Part shown: positions 53,434 through 61,937 of the stretch, in pieces
Position numbering within the stretch: the stretch's first letter is position 1
Layout of the letters: every line of letters starts with the position of its first letter
Source: Myxococcales bacterium
GTDB lineage: Bacteria > Myxococcota > UBA727 > VGSZ01
DNA: 64,000 bases
Direction of reading: 5' to 3'
Assembly (NCBI GenBank): GCA_023248635.1
Contig: JAHFED010000023.1
Location: 16,081 to 80,080 of the forward strand
The notes under the pieces: generated by a model
Databases searched by the model: none
What the model was told of the DNA's origin: nothing
The model's input: the letters and a program-made list of their open reading frames with translations, nothing else
Position numbers and translations under genes: made by a program

Positions 53434-53962
53434 CGTTCCTCCTCGCTGAGACTGCGTTTTCCAGAGCGGGGGAGTAGCACCCGGTGCAAGGGCTCGACAA
53501 GGAAGCTCTTTTGCCTTTGGCGATCGCCACGGGCGCTTCGCGTGGCAGCACGCGCTTCGCGCAAAGCACGCGCTTCGCGCGGAGAAGGCCTCCGGCCGGG
53601 CCAAGGGGGTACCTGGTGGTGGCGAAGCGCTCCAGGGCAACCCCCCTGGACCCCTGCCCTTTGAGTACACCGTGAGCTGGCGCTGGCCCAAGGCTCCCTC
53701 GAGCTGTTGCCGGCGGCGGACGTCGTCGTCTGCGCTTGGGGACTGCCTGGCGGAGAGCCCCGGCGCCGGCAGAGCTCGAGGGAAACGAACGCCCCAAGCG
53801 CCTGGCCCGCTCCGCGTCTCGATTCGATGGTGGGCTGCGCGTCTCGATTCGCAAATCTGCCCGGCGCGAGCCCGGCGGCCTCGGCCCAAGGCGGTGATGT
53901 CTTGTGACTTTTCCAGGGACTGCTAACCGCGCCGGACTTCTCGTCTGGTTCCCGGAGGGTTC
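53434..53962. other. 529-base divergent gap with short tandem repeats
   Basis: The gap separates the divergent Hsp70 and outer-membrane barrel genes, so promoters for both are expected. The 15-base unit GCACGCGCTTCGCGC occurs twice, separated by AAA (53548-53580), with a degenerate third copy at 53531-53545. No coding sequence is convincing. The repeat core CGCGCTTCGCG resembles the centre of the P1 palindrome. Confidence 0.6.
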
Positions 53963-56323
53963 ATGCTCCGCTTGCTCGTCGTCGCCTCGCTGCTTGCCCT
54001 GTCGTCATCCGCCCTGGCTCAAGCCGGAAAGGACGACGCCAAAAGCGCTGCGCCGGCCAAGACCGACGATGTGAAGAAGGCCGAGGAAGCCAAGAAAGCC
54101 GAAGAAGCCAAGAAAGCCGAAGAAGCCAAGAAGGCCGAAGAAGCCAAGAAAGCCGAAGAAGCCAAGAAAGCCGAAGAGGCCAAGAAAGCCGCCGACGCCA
54201 AAGCCGCAACTCCCAAGGGCGACGGCAAAACCCCGGCCAAGGCCGATGACGTCAAAGGCGCGTCTGCGAAGGACGAGCCGCCCGCGTTGCCGCCACCCTT
54301 GAGCGATCTGACGACGACGACGACGGCGGCGATGGAACCCGTGGGGGAAGCGCCGACGGGCACGGCCCCGGCCACCGACGACCTCGCGCGCATGAAGGCC
54401 CAGCTCAAGAGCGAGCTCAAGGCCGAGGTGCAAGCCGAGCTCAAAGCCCAGCTGCAAAACGAGATGGAGGCGGCTGCGCGCGACCAGGCCACCGCCAAAG
54501 CCGCCGCTCAGGAATGGGCCGAGGAACCCTGGATCGAAGAGGTGAAGCCCAAGCTCAATTTCCTCGAGCTCGACGGCTACTTCCGCTTGCGCTTCGACCT
54601 CTTCAACCGCCTCGACCTCGGCACCTACGACCCCATCATCGATCGCGGCACCTCGATGGTGTTGCCGCCGACGCTCTACCGTCCCTTCAACGGCGCCGAC
54701 ACTTGCACCGACGGCGCCCCCGAGAACTTCGCCGGCGATCCCTGCTCTGAGACCGCCGAAGACACCCAGACCCTGCTCAGCGCCAACATGCGCCTGCGCG
54801 TCGATCCCACCCTCAACGTCAGCGAAGACATCAAGATCCGCTCCACCTTCGACGTCTTCGACAACCTCGTGCTCGGCTCCACCCCCGAGTCCCTGCCCGG
54901 CTTCGCGCAGAACCCTACCCTGCCCCTGCCCCTGTTTGCCTCGTCCCAGAATCCTCCGCAGGTCGGCCTGAATTCGATTTATGATGCAATCCGAATTCGT
55001 CGTCTGTGGGCCGAAATCATGACACCGATCGGTCAACTGCGCTTTGGACGCATGCCGAACCAATGGGGCCTCGGGCTGCTCGCCAACGATGGCAACCGGC
55101 TCGACAGCGACTTCGGCGACAACGCCGACCAGATCATCTTTGGCACGCGCGTGGCCGGACACATCATCGCTCCCGGTTACTCGTTCTCGTCGAGCGGACC
55201 CTTCGGGCGCGGCGGCGGCGCGGGCGCCGGCGGCGACGGCGGCCAGGGCTTCTTTCAAAACGAGCAAGGGCAGCGCTACAACCTCGATCCCAAAGACGAC
55301 GTGCACTCCTTCCTCCTGGTGATCGCCAAGAAAGACAAAGAAGAGGAGATCGCCGAGGAGCTTCGGCAGGGTCATATTGTCCTGAATTACGGACTATTTG
55401 CTGTATACCGAACCCAGCAATTCGACATCCCCGATTATTATGTCTCTGGCCAACCCGGCGGCGCCAACGGCCCCGCCGCCACCCAGTACGTGAACCGCAG
55501 CGCCAACGCCGGCATCGGCTCGCTGTGGGGGCGCTTCCACTGGGACAAGCTGAAGATCGAAGCCGAAGCCGTCGGCATCATCGGGCAGGTCGACGGCACC
55601 GGCGTGACGTCGAGCGGACTCAACACCGTCGACGACGATCTGCGCACCGTCGTCGACGGCGCCGTCTTCAACAACCCGCTCTTCATCCTGCAAGGCGGCA
55701 TGGCTCTCGAGTCCTCCTACCGCTTCCTCAACGATCAGCTTGAAGTCGGCCTCGACGCAGGCGCTGCCTCCGGCGACGACGCCCCCGGCATGGGCCTGCG
55801 CCCGGTCATCAACCAAACCCCCAAGGCCGGCGACCTCGACGGACGCCAATACGGCGAATGCCTCGACGCCCTCGACGACGGCGCCGGCGTGGAGGGCGCT
55901 GCGGTCGATGGCGTCAACTGCGCCAAAGTCGACAACGACGTCACCAATTTCCGCTTCGATCCCGACTACCAGGTCGATCTGATCTTGTTCCGCGAGATTC
56001 TCGGAACGGTTAACGACGCCTTCTATGTCAAGCCCCACATTGGCTATTTTTTCACGCCCGATCTCGGCGTCCGCGCCGACCTCATCTACAGCCAGGCCAT
56101 CTTCGCATCGTCGACGCCGGGCCAGGAGAACCCGTTGGGTGTGGAAATCGATGCAAAAGCATTCTACGCCTCCGAAGACGGCTTCCATGTCATGCCCCAG
56201 CTTGGATTCTTCTTGCCATTTGGTGGATTGAATCACTTCGGCGATGTCGTCTTGAGCAATGAAAAATTCCGCACAGCACAGTTTGCCTGGACCTTCCAGG
56301 TCTTCGCCGGCGTCCAGTTCTGA
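53963..56323 (+). CDS. outer-membrane beta-barrel protein with KKAEEA repeats
   Basis: 786 residues. A signal peptide (to ALAQ) is followed by six exact KKAEEA units and one variant, a linker, and a predicted coiled coil (KAQLKSELKAEVQAELKAQL, about 140-165). The remaining 600 residues look like a large beta-barrel with strand motifs such as GYFRLRFDLFNRLDL and a C-terminal aromatic strand ending FQVFAGVQF, as in outer-membrane proteins. Size and layout agree with the TIGR04551 family of Myxococcota, an assignment made from memory of the family. Function is unknown; a porin or surface receptor is plausible. Confidence 0.85.
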   Translation: MLRLLVVASLLALSSSALAQAGKDDAKSAAPAKTDDVKKAEEAKKAEEAKKAEEAKKAEEAKKAEEAKKAEEAKKAADAKAATPKGDGKTPAKADDVKGASAKDEPPALPPPLSDLTTTTTAAMEPVGEAPTGTAPATDDLARMKAQLKSELKAEVQAELKAQLQNEMEAAARDQATAKAAAQEWAEEPWIEEVKPKLNFLELDGYFRLRFDLFNRLDLGTYDPIIDRGTSMVLPPTLYRPFNGADTCTDGAPENFAGDPCSETAEDTQTLLSANMRLRVDPTLNVSEDIKIRSTFDVFDNLVLGSTPESLPGFAQNPTLPLPLFASSQNPPQVGLNSIYDAIRIRRLWAEIMTPIGQLRFGRMPNQWGLGLLANDGNRLDSDFGDNADQIIFGTRVAGHIIAPGYSFSSSGPFGRGGGAGAGGDGGQGFFQNEQGQRYNLDPKDDVHSFLLVIAKKDKEEEIAEELRQGHIVLNYGLFAVYRTQQFDIPDYYVSGQPGGANGPAATQYVNRSANAGIGSLWGRFHWDKLKIEAEAVGIIGQVDGTGVTSSGLNTVDDDLRTVVDGAVFNNPLFILQGGMALESSYRFLNDQLEVGLDAGAASGDDAPGMGLRPVINQTPKAGDLDGRQYGECLDALDDGAGVEGAAVDGVNCAKVDNDVTNFRFDPDYQVDLILFREILGTVNDAFYVKPHIGYFFTPDLGVRADLIYSQAIFASSTPGQENPLGVEIDAKAFYASEDGFHVMPQLGFFLPFGGLNHFGDVVLSNEKFRTAQFAWTFQVFAGVQF
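54074..54199 (+). repeat. 18-base tandem repeat coding KKAEEA units
   Basis: Seven units of 18 bases (AAGAAAGCCGAAGAAGCC type), six identical at protein level and one variant. They form a charged helical spacer after the signal peptide, like that in TolA. Confidence 0.92.
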
Positions 56324-56334
56324 GCCCCGCGACG

Positions 56335-56352
56335 CGCCACCAGAAGGTGGCG
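56335..56352 (+). terminator. hairpin after the barrel gene
   Basis: CGCCACC and GGTGGCG pair perfectly around AGAA, 12 bases after the stop. There is no T-run. Confidence 0.45.
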
Positions 56353-56504
56353 TCCGAGCGGACGGTGCGAAGCCGACGACGCACCCGGGCTTTGGCGCAC
56401 TGCGTTCGATGACAGTGGGATGGGCTGTGTGGCGGCAGTGTGGATCGCCTCCCGATCGGTGACCGGTGGCACAGCGCCTGCTCATCGGGAGCGCGAGGTG
56501 CCTC

Positions 56505-56705
56505 ATGCGTCCGAACCAGCATCGCAAAGCCTTGGCGCGATTCGCGGTTGGTATCTCGGTGGGAGCCGCGGTGCCAATCAGTCTCGTCGCCGCCGGTGGC
56601 CTCTCCACCGCCCCTTTTGCTCTCGCGGCCGGCGGGGTGGCGGCCTTGCTTGGGGTGGCGGCCCTGCGCACTCCCCGACGACGAGCGACGCGCTCGATCC
56701 ATTGA
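56505..56705 (+). CDS. small two-helix membrane protein, unknown
   Basis: 66 residues from ATG at 56505 with GAGG at a suitable distance. A basic N-terminus (RPNQHRKAL) is followed by two hydrophobic segments rich in Gly/Ala (RFAVGISVGAAVPISLVA and APFALAAGGVAALLGVAAL) and a strongly basic C-terminus (RTPRRRATR). This hairpin-like topology suggests a small inner-membrane protein. No family is recognised. It is followed by the ferredoxin gene in the same direction. Confidence 0.55.
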   Translation: MRPNQHRKALARFAVGISVGAAVPISLVAAGGLSTAPFALAAGGVAALLGVAALRTPRRRATRSIH

Positions 56706-56831
56706 GCACCTGCACGACCCGGCTCGCGCGAGGCGGTCTTCAGGGCAGACCCGGCCACCGGCTTGCGTTTGCCCTCACCCCCGAAGAATGATGCCCCGTC
56801 CGCCAACGCCCACACGGGAGAGTCCACAGCC

Positions 56832-57173
56832 ATGCCGCACGTCATCTCGCACAAGTGCATTTCCGAGGTCTACGCCGCTTGCCAGGCCGTCTGCCCTGCC
56901 GACGTCATGCACCTCATGGCCCAGATGCCCGCCGGTTATCCGGGTGCTGGCCAACCGATGATGGTGGTCCACCAGGACGACTGCATCGACTGCGGCGCCT
57001 GCAAGCCCGAGTGCCCCATCGACGCCATCATCCCGCCCGATCAGCAAGACACGCCGCTGGGCCAGTACTGGCAGGCGGTCAACCGCAACATCGCCCCCGC
57101 CGTCATCGGCCAGAAGTCGCCCGCACGCGGCAAGAGCGAGCCCCCCCGCCGCGGCGACAACCAACTTCGCTGA
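56832..57173 (+). CDS. 4Fe-4S ferredoxin, FdxA-like
   Basis: 113 residues from ATG at 56832 with GGGAG twelve bases upstream. One full cluster motif is CIDCGACKPECP near residue 53; a second Cys group, CISEVYAACQAVCP, near the N-terminus supplies the other ligands. The spacing is like that of seven- or eight-iron ferredoxins in which one site may hold a 3Fe-4S cluster. It probably transfers electrons in the cytoplasm. The Lys/Pro/Arg-rich C-terminus is probably disordered. The partner enzyme is unknown. Confidence 0.88.
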   Translation: MPHVISHKCISEVYAACQAVCPADVMHLMAQMPAGYPGAGQPMMVVHQDDCIDCGACKPECPIDAIIPPDQQDTPLGQYWQAVNRNIAPAVIGQKSPARGKSEPPRRGDNQLR

Positions 57174-57286
57174 GCTGGTCCCGGGTCGGGTGATTTGTCG
57201 GCTGCGCCGACTGCATCACCCGCTCCGGAATATTCTGTACCCTTGCGGGCTGCACTTCTTCCGCTGCACTTTGCTCGCGATGAAGG

Positions 57287-58477
57287 TCAGCCGCGGCGAA
57301 GACCCAAACCATCGAGCAGGTGTTCGACGGCGGCGCGGTCTTGGACCTCGTCGTCGAGCTCGGGCACCACCAACACGCGATCTTTGCCGATGAGGCGCTC
57401 GAGGTGGGCCACCCCCCGGGCGTCGCGTTTGCGCAGGGCGTTCAGTTGGCGCCGTGCCTTCTGCAGCGCTTCCCACGTCAGCTGGGCAGCGTCTGTGCGG
57501 CCAAGAGGAGCCAGAGCAGCCATGACCTGACCCGGGTCGACGTCGACGCCGTCGTCTTCGTCTTTGCTGCGCTCGTCTTTGCCCTGCCGCGTCTTCACCG
57601 TGTGCACGCGGTTGGCGAGGATGGCGCGGGGATGGATGTCGAGGCTGCGCAGGGTGCGCAGAAACTCTTCGGCTTCGGCGGTGCGCACCGGATCGGCCGC
57701 GCTGACGATGATGAAAGAGGTGTTGCTCGAGCGCAGGATCTTCTCGGCGGCCACCGCTCGATCGTGAATGGCCACGAACAAGCCCTGAAAAGCGGAGGCG
57801 AAGTCCGACAGCTCTTCGACGAAGCCTTCGCCAAGGGCCCTGCCCAACACCTGCATCGCGAGATCGCCCGCGCGGTCGCGGATGCGCTCGAAGATGCCCT
57901 TCTTCTTGTCCTCTGTTTGTTTGACAAAAAAGCGCGTGATCTTTTCACTGAAGAAGCCGGCGAGGCGGTTGGGAGCGTCGAGAAATTGCAGGGCGTTCAC
58001 CGTCGGCGGCGTGTCGAGCACCACGATATCGTAGCCCGACTCCTCGACGAGCGCGTGCAACCTCTCGACAGCCATGTACTCATGGGTCCCGCCCAGATGA
58101 CGAGCAATCACCTGATAGAGGCGGTTCTTGAACAGCCGCTCGCGCCGGTCTTCGTCGGGGACGATGCGCAGCACGAAGTCGTCGAGGGCCGGGCCCGCCT
58201 CGAGCATCATGGCGTCGACGGAACCTGGAGCGGTGAGCTCGGCGGCGAGGGGCTTGGCGGTGTTGCCCATGGTTTCGACGCCGAGGGCCTGGGCCAGGCG
58301 CTTGGCGGGATCGATGGTGAGCACCGCCGCTTTCTTGCCGGTGCGGGCCGCGGCGATGGCCAAGGCTGCTGCGGTGGTGGTCTTGCCGACGCCGCCGGAG
58401 CCGACGGCGACGATGAGCTTGCTCTCGTTGAGCAGCTTCAAGACATGGTCGCGCGGGCCATGGGGCGGGCGGCTCAC
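57287..58477 (-). CDS. ArsA/Get3-like ATPase, second of a pair
   Basis: 396 residues. The deviant Walker A motif is GSGGVGKTTTAAALA, with switch-like DPAKRLAQAL and DTPPTVNALQFLD. Together they define the ArsA/Get3 ATPase family. It has one ATPase domain, whereas ArsA proper has two. The start overlaps the stop of the upstream paralogue (ATGA on the minus strand), so two single-domain subunits are probably made in fixed ratio. Family roles include tail-anchored protein targeting and metalloid pump energising. No arsB or arsR is near. Confidence 0.88.
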   Translation of the reverse strand: MSRPPHGPRDHVLKLLNESKLIVAVGSGGVGKTTTAAALAIAAARTGKKAAVLTIDPAKRLAQALGVETMGNTAKPLAAELTAPGSVDAMMLEAGPALDDFVLRIVPDEDRRERLFKNRLYQVIARHLGGTHEYMAVERLHALVEESGYDIVVLDTPPTVNALQFLDAPNRLAGFFSEKITRFFVKQTEDKKKGIFERIRDRAGDLAMQVLGRALGEGFVEELSDFASAFQGLFVAIHDRAVAAEKILRSSNTSFIIVSAADPVRTAEAEEFLRTLRSLDIHPRAILANRVHTVKTRQGKDERSKDEDDGVDVDPGQVMAALAPLGRTDAAQLTWEALQKARRQLNALRKRDARGVAHLERLIGKDRVLVVPELDDEVQDRAAVEHLLDGLGLRRG

Positions 58478-59466
58478 GTGGCTCCCTCGGGTGCGGGGAT
58501 CTTGCGGGCCAGGTCATCGGCGAGGCGTCGGGCCATGAGGCCGCCGTCGTCGTCGGCGCGGGCTTGCAGGGTGATGAGCGTGGCTTCGCCGTGGCGCTGC
58601 ACCAGGGCCGCGTGCAGGCGGCTGCGTTCGCGCAAGGAGCGCCCGGCCTGGCTCTGCAAGAAGCGCAGATCACGCGCGGCGGCACGGGTGCCGGGGTGCT
58701 CCATCAAAGCCGTCACGGTGGCGTCGTCGACGTCGCCGGCGCCGCTGGCGAAGCCGTTCATGATCACCGGTCCGATCGGAGCCTTGAGCTCCTTCAGCTT
58801 GTCGTGCAGCTCGAGCAGCTCGGTGACGGGCAGCTCCTCGGGCACAGCGACCGTGATGAAGGCCGTCCGCGACGCGTCTTGCAGCAGCTCTTCGATCTTT
58901 TGGGCGCGATCGAAGAGGGCCCCGCGCTGCAGCACCTTCATGATGCCGGCGGGCGCCCGCAGCAGATTGACGGCGTGGCCGGTGGCGTGGAGGTCGACGA
59001 TGACGGGGCCGTCGGCGCCGTATTTTTCGGCGACGATGGCGATGCGGCCGATGAGGGCCATCTCGGTCACCGACGGCGACGCCTTCAGAAAAGCCCGGGC
59101 CACGCGGTTTTCGAAGAGCAGATCGGCCACTGTCTTGCTCGGCAAGGTCGAGGCTGCGTAGTCGCGGATGGCGTCGTCGGAGCGCTGGTTGATGCCGAGG
59201 ATGCCCTTGACGACTTCGGTGACCTCTTCGGTCATGGCTTTGCCGCCGGGCAGCAGGCTCAGGCGCGTCGGAGCATCGCATTCGAAGAGCACCGGACGCA
59301 GCCCCAGCTCCTGCGCACGCAACGCCAACGCCGCCGACACCACGCTCTTGCCCACGCCACCTTTGCCGGTGACGAAGACGACCTGGCGCGACGTCAGAAC
59401 CTCGTCGAGGCGGGCACGCGCGCGGCGCTCGTTGTGCTGCTCAGTCACCAAGACCCGATCCTTCAT
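58474..59466 (-). CDS. ArsA/Get3-like ATPase, first of a pair
   Basis: 330 residues from ATG at 59466; ATG at 59538 would add 24 atypical residues. The Walker A motif is VTGKGGVGKSVVSAALA, a variant with the signature Lys seen in the MinD/ArsA class, and VDLHATGHAVNLLRAP is the DxxATGH motif found in ArsA-family members. It is coupled to the second ATPase gene. The pair probably forms a heterodimer that mimics the two-domain ArsA. The substrate is unknown. Confidence 0.87.
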   Translation of the reverse strand: MKDRVLVTEQHNERRARARLDEVLTSRQVVFVTGKGGVGKSVVSAALALRAQELGLRPVLFECDAPTRLSLLPGGKAMTEEVTEVVKGILGINQRSDDAIRDYAASTLPSKTVADLLFENRVARAFLKASPSVTEMALIGRIAIVAEKYGADGPVIVDLHATGHAVNLLRAPAGIMKVLQRGALFDRAQKIEELLQDASRTAFITVAVPEELPVTELLELHDKLKELKAPIGPVIMNGFASGAGDVDDATVTALMEHPGTRAAARDLRFLQSQAGRSLRERSRLHAALVQRHGEATLITLQARADDDGGLMARRLADDLARKIPAPEGAT

Positions 59467-59756
59467 CGAGAGCAGCACCAGACCAATGTCCTCTTGGCCG
59501 GCGACGCGAGGGAAGGCAGCGATAGACCGCTGGTGCAAAGACCGTCAACGACGACGACGTCGATTCACCGGCGACCTCGATCTACCGGGAGTGCCAGGGG
59601 CGCGACACCTCGAGGCGAAAACGCGGCGACGACAAACCGCGGCTGGCGTCGCACGTCGAGCGGGCGTCATCCCCTTTTCTTTTCGCGTGCTTGTGATGTG
59701 AACCGCGGCGACGCTCGAGCCTCAGCAGAGGACAGTCGACGTCGACGGAGGTTGGG

Positions 59757-61697
59757 ATGTCGATCGAGCGTCGGTGGACGGTGCAGGACAGCGCAGAGAC
59801 CTACCACATCCCCTCTTGGGGCAGCCCCTACTTCGCGGTGAACCCGCGCGGCAACCTCACCGTGACGCCGCAGGGCAAGACTGGACCCGACGGCGAAGGC
59901 ACCATCGATCTCAAAGACCTCGTCGACGATCTGCTCAAGCGGGGCATCACGCCGCCGGTGCTTTTGCGCTTCAACGAGATCCTCGACTCCCGCGTCGTCG
60001 ACCTCGCCGGCTGCTTCGAAAATGCCATCAAGGAGTACGGCTACAAGGGCACCTACCGCGGCGTCATGCCGATCAAGGTCAACCAACAACGCCACGTCGT
60101 CGAAGAGGTGGTGCGCGCCGGCAAGAAGACCCACCTCGGTCTCGAGGCTGGCTCCAAGGCCGAGCTGCTGGTGGCCACCGCGCTCCTCGACGACGACGAC
60201 AGCCTCATGGTGCTCAACGGCTACAAAGACTCCGAGTACGTCGAGACGGCGCTCTCGGCCCAGCGTCTGGGGCTCAATCCCTTCTTGGTCCTCGATCGCT
60301 TCGCCGAGCTCGAGCTCATCATGCAGGTGGCCAAGCGCGAAGGCGTGCGCCCCAACATCGGCGTGCGCTTTCGCCTGACCAGCAAGGGCGCGGGCAAATG
60401 GCAGGAGTCGTCGGGCGACCGCAGCAAGTTCGGTCTCTCGGCCTCTGAGGTCGTGCGTGCCGTCGAGATCTTGCGCGCCGCCGACATGCTCGACTGCCTC
60501 AAGCTCCTGCACTTTCACATCGGCAGCCAGATCACGACGATCCGCTCGGTCAAAGAGGCCGTGCGCGAAGCGGCCCGCGTCTACCAAGACCTGAGAAACA
60601 TGGGCGCAACCTCGTTGACCCACATGGATGTGGGAGGCGGACTCGCCGTCGACTACGACGGATCAAAAACCAACTTCCACAGCTCGAAAAATTACAGCAA
60701 TCAAGAATACGCCTCCGACGTCGTCTACGGCATCATGGATCTCTGCGATCAAGCACAGATGCCCCACCCCACGATCATCACCGAGGCCGGCCGCGCTCTG
60801 GTCGCCCACCACGCGGTGCTGGTCTTCAACGTCTTGGGCATCAACGAGATGACCAGCCCGCGGGTCAAAGACGACCTCAAGCCCGACACCGACGAGCACA
60901 AGACCATCCACGCCATGTGGGACGCCCTGCAATCGATCAACGCCAAGACCTTCCAAGAATCCTTCAACGACGCCGTCACGCTCAAAGACGAAGCCGAGAC
61001 CCTCTTCAACGCCGGCGTCGTCGACCTGCGCACCCGCGCCCGCATCGAGGACCTGTTCTGGGCCACCTGCGAAAGGGTGCAGAAAACCACCGAGAAGCTC
61101 GACTACGTTCCTGACGATCTCGTCGATCTAAAGAAGAATTTATCAGACACATATTACTGCAATTTTTCGGTGTTTCAGTCTATGCCAGATTCCTGGGCCG
61201 TCGACCAGCTTTTTCCCATCTGCCCCATTCACCGCCTCGATCAGGAGCCCACCCGCGAGGCCATCCTCGCCGACCTGACCTGCGACTCCGACGGCAAGAT
61301 CGACGCCTTCATCGATTTGCGCGACGTGAAGAAAACGCTGCGGCTGCACGGCCCCGACGGCAAGCCCTACTTCCTCGCCGCCTTCCTGGTGGGCGCGTAC
61401 CAAGAGACCCTCGGCGACCTGCACAACCTCTTTGGCGATACCAACGTCGTTCACGTCTCCATCGCCGAAGGGAGCAAGGGCTACAGCCTCGAGCACGTCG
61501 TCGAAGGCGACCGCGTCTCCGAGGTTTTGTCTTACGTCGAATACGACCGCGCCGACTTGATCCGACGCGTGCGCCAAGCGGCCGAGCGGGCCGTGCGCGC
61601 CGGCAAGATGAGCTTTGAGCAGTCGGCGGCCTTCATGCGCCGCTACGAAGAGGGATTGGCCGGCTACACCTACCTCGAGGACATCGAAGCCCCCTGA
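59757..61697 (+). CDS. speA: biosynthetic arginine decarboxylase
   Basis: 646 residues, close to the E. coli enzyme (658). The pyridoxal phosphate Lys is in GVMPIKVNQQ, with GLEAGSKAELL, HFHIGSQI and DVGGGLAVDYDGS following. These are standard for fold III decarboxylases. The C-terminal motif with the substrate-binding Cys is near FPICPIHRLDQ. The enzyme converts arginine to agmatine, starting the putrescine/spermidine pathway. It is cytoplasmic. No agmatinase gene is adjacent. Confidence 0.96.
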   Translation: MSIERRWTVQDSAETYHIPSWGSPYFAVNPRGNLTVTPQGKTGPDGEGTIDLKDLVDDLLKRGITPPVLLRFNEILDSRVVDLAGCFENAIKEYGYKGTYRGVMPIKVNQQRHVVEEVVRAGKKTHLGLEAGSKAELLVATALLDDDDSLMVLNGYKDSEYVETALSAQRLGLNPFLVLDRFAELELIMQVAKREGVRPNIGVRFRLTSKGAGKWQESSGDRSKFGLSASEVVRAVEILRAADMLDCLKLLHFHIGSQITTIRSVKEAVREAARVYQDLRNMGATSLTHMDVGGGLAVDYDGSKTNFHSSKNYSNQEYASDVVYGIMDLCDQAQMPHPTIITEAGRALVAHHAVLVFNVLGINEMTSPRVKDDLKPDTDEHKTIHAMWDALQSINAKTFQESFNDAVTLKDEAETLFNAGVVDLRTRARIEDLFWATCERVQKTTEKLDYVPDDLVDLKKNLSDTYYCNFSVFQSMPDSWAVDQLFPICPIHRLDQEPTREAILADLTCDSDGKIDAFIDLRDVKKTLRLHGPDGKPYFLAAFLVGAYQETLGDLHNLFGDTNVVHVSIAEGSKGYSLEHVVEGDRVSEVLSYVEYDRADLIRRVRQAAERAVRAGKMSFEQSAAFMRRYEEGLAGYTYLEDIEAP

Positions 61698-61836
61698 CCT
61701 CGGCGGTCCGTGACCGACTGTGCGGCGCCTGCAAAGAGGACGAGGGCTGCGGACGGGCCTCGGCGTGACTTCGCGGCGGACATGAGAGATAACCGACCGT
61801 ACCTGCCACGGCGCCCAGCGCCTGGAAGATCAGTAC

Positions 61837-61891
61837 TTCAGGACGCGCCAGCGTCCTGAAGCTTTGATGTTCAAGACGCTCTCGTCCTGAA
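61837..61891. repeat. two palindromic repeats of the TTCANGACG type
   Basis: The first is perfect: TTCAGGACG-CGCCAG-CGTCCTGAA (61837-61860). The second has one mismatch: TTCAAGACG-CTCT-CGTCCTGAA (61870-61891). They match the family at 2637-2756. They lie 47-101 bases upstream of the FHA-multiheme gene. Confidence 0.88.
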
Positions 61892-61937
61892 CATGAACAC
61901 TTAGGCCCGGCACTGCGGGCACACGAGGCTTGCACCG

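Noticed and set aside
53672..53926. 84-codon plus-strand frame before the barrel gene
   Set aside because: Composition is Arg/Ala/Ser/Pro-rich with no RBS or motif, as in shadow frames of GC-rich DNA.
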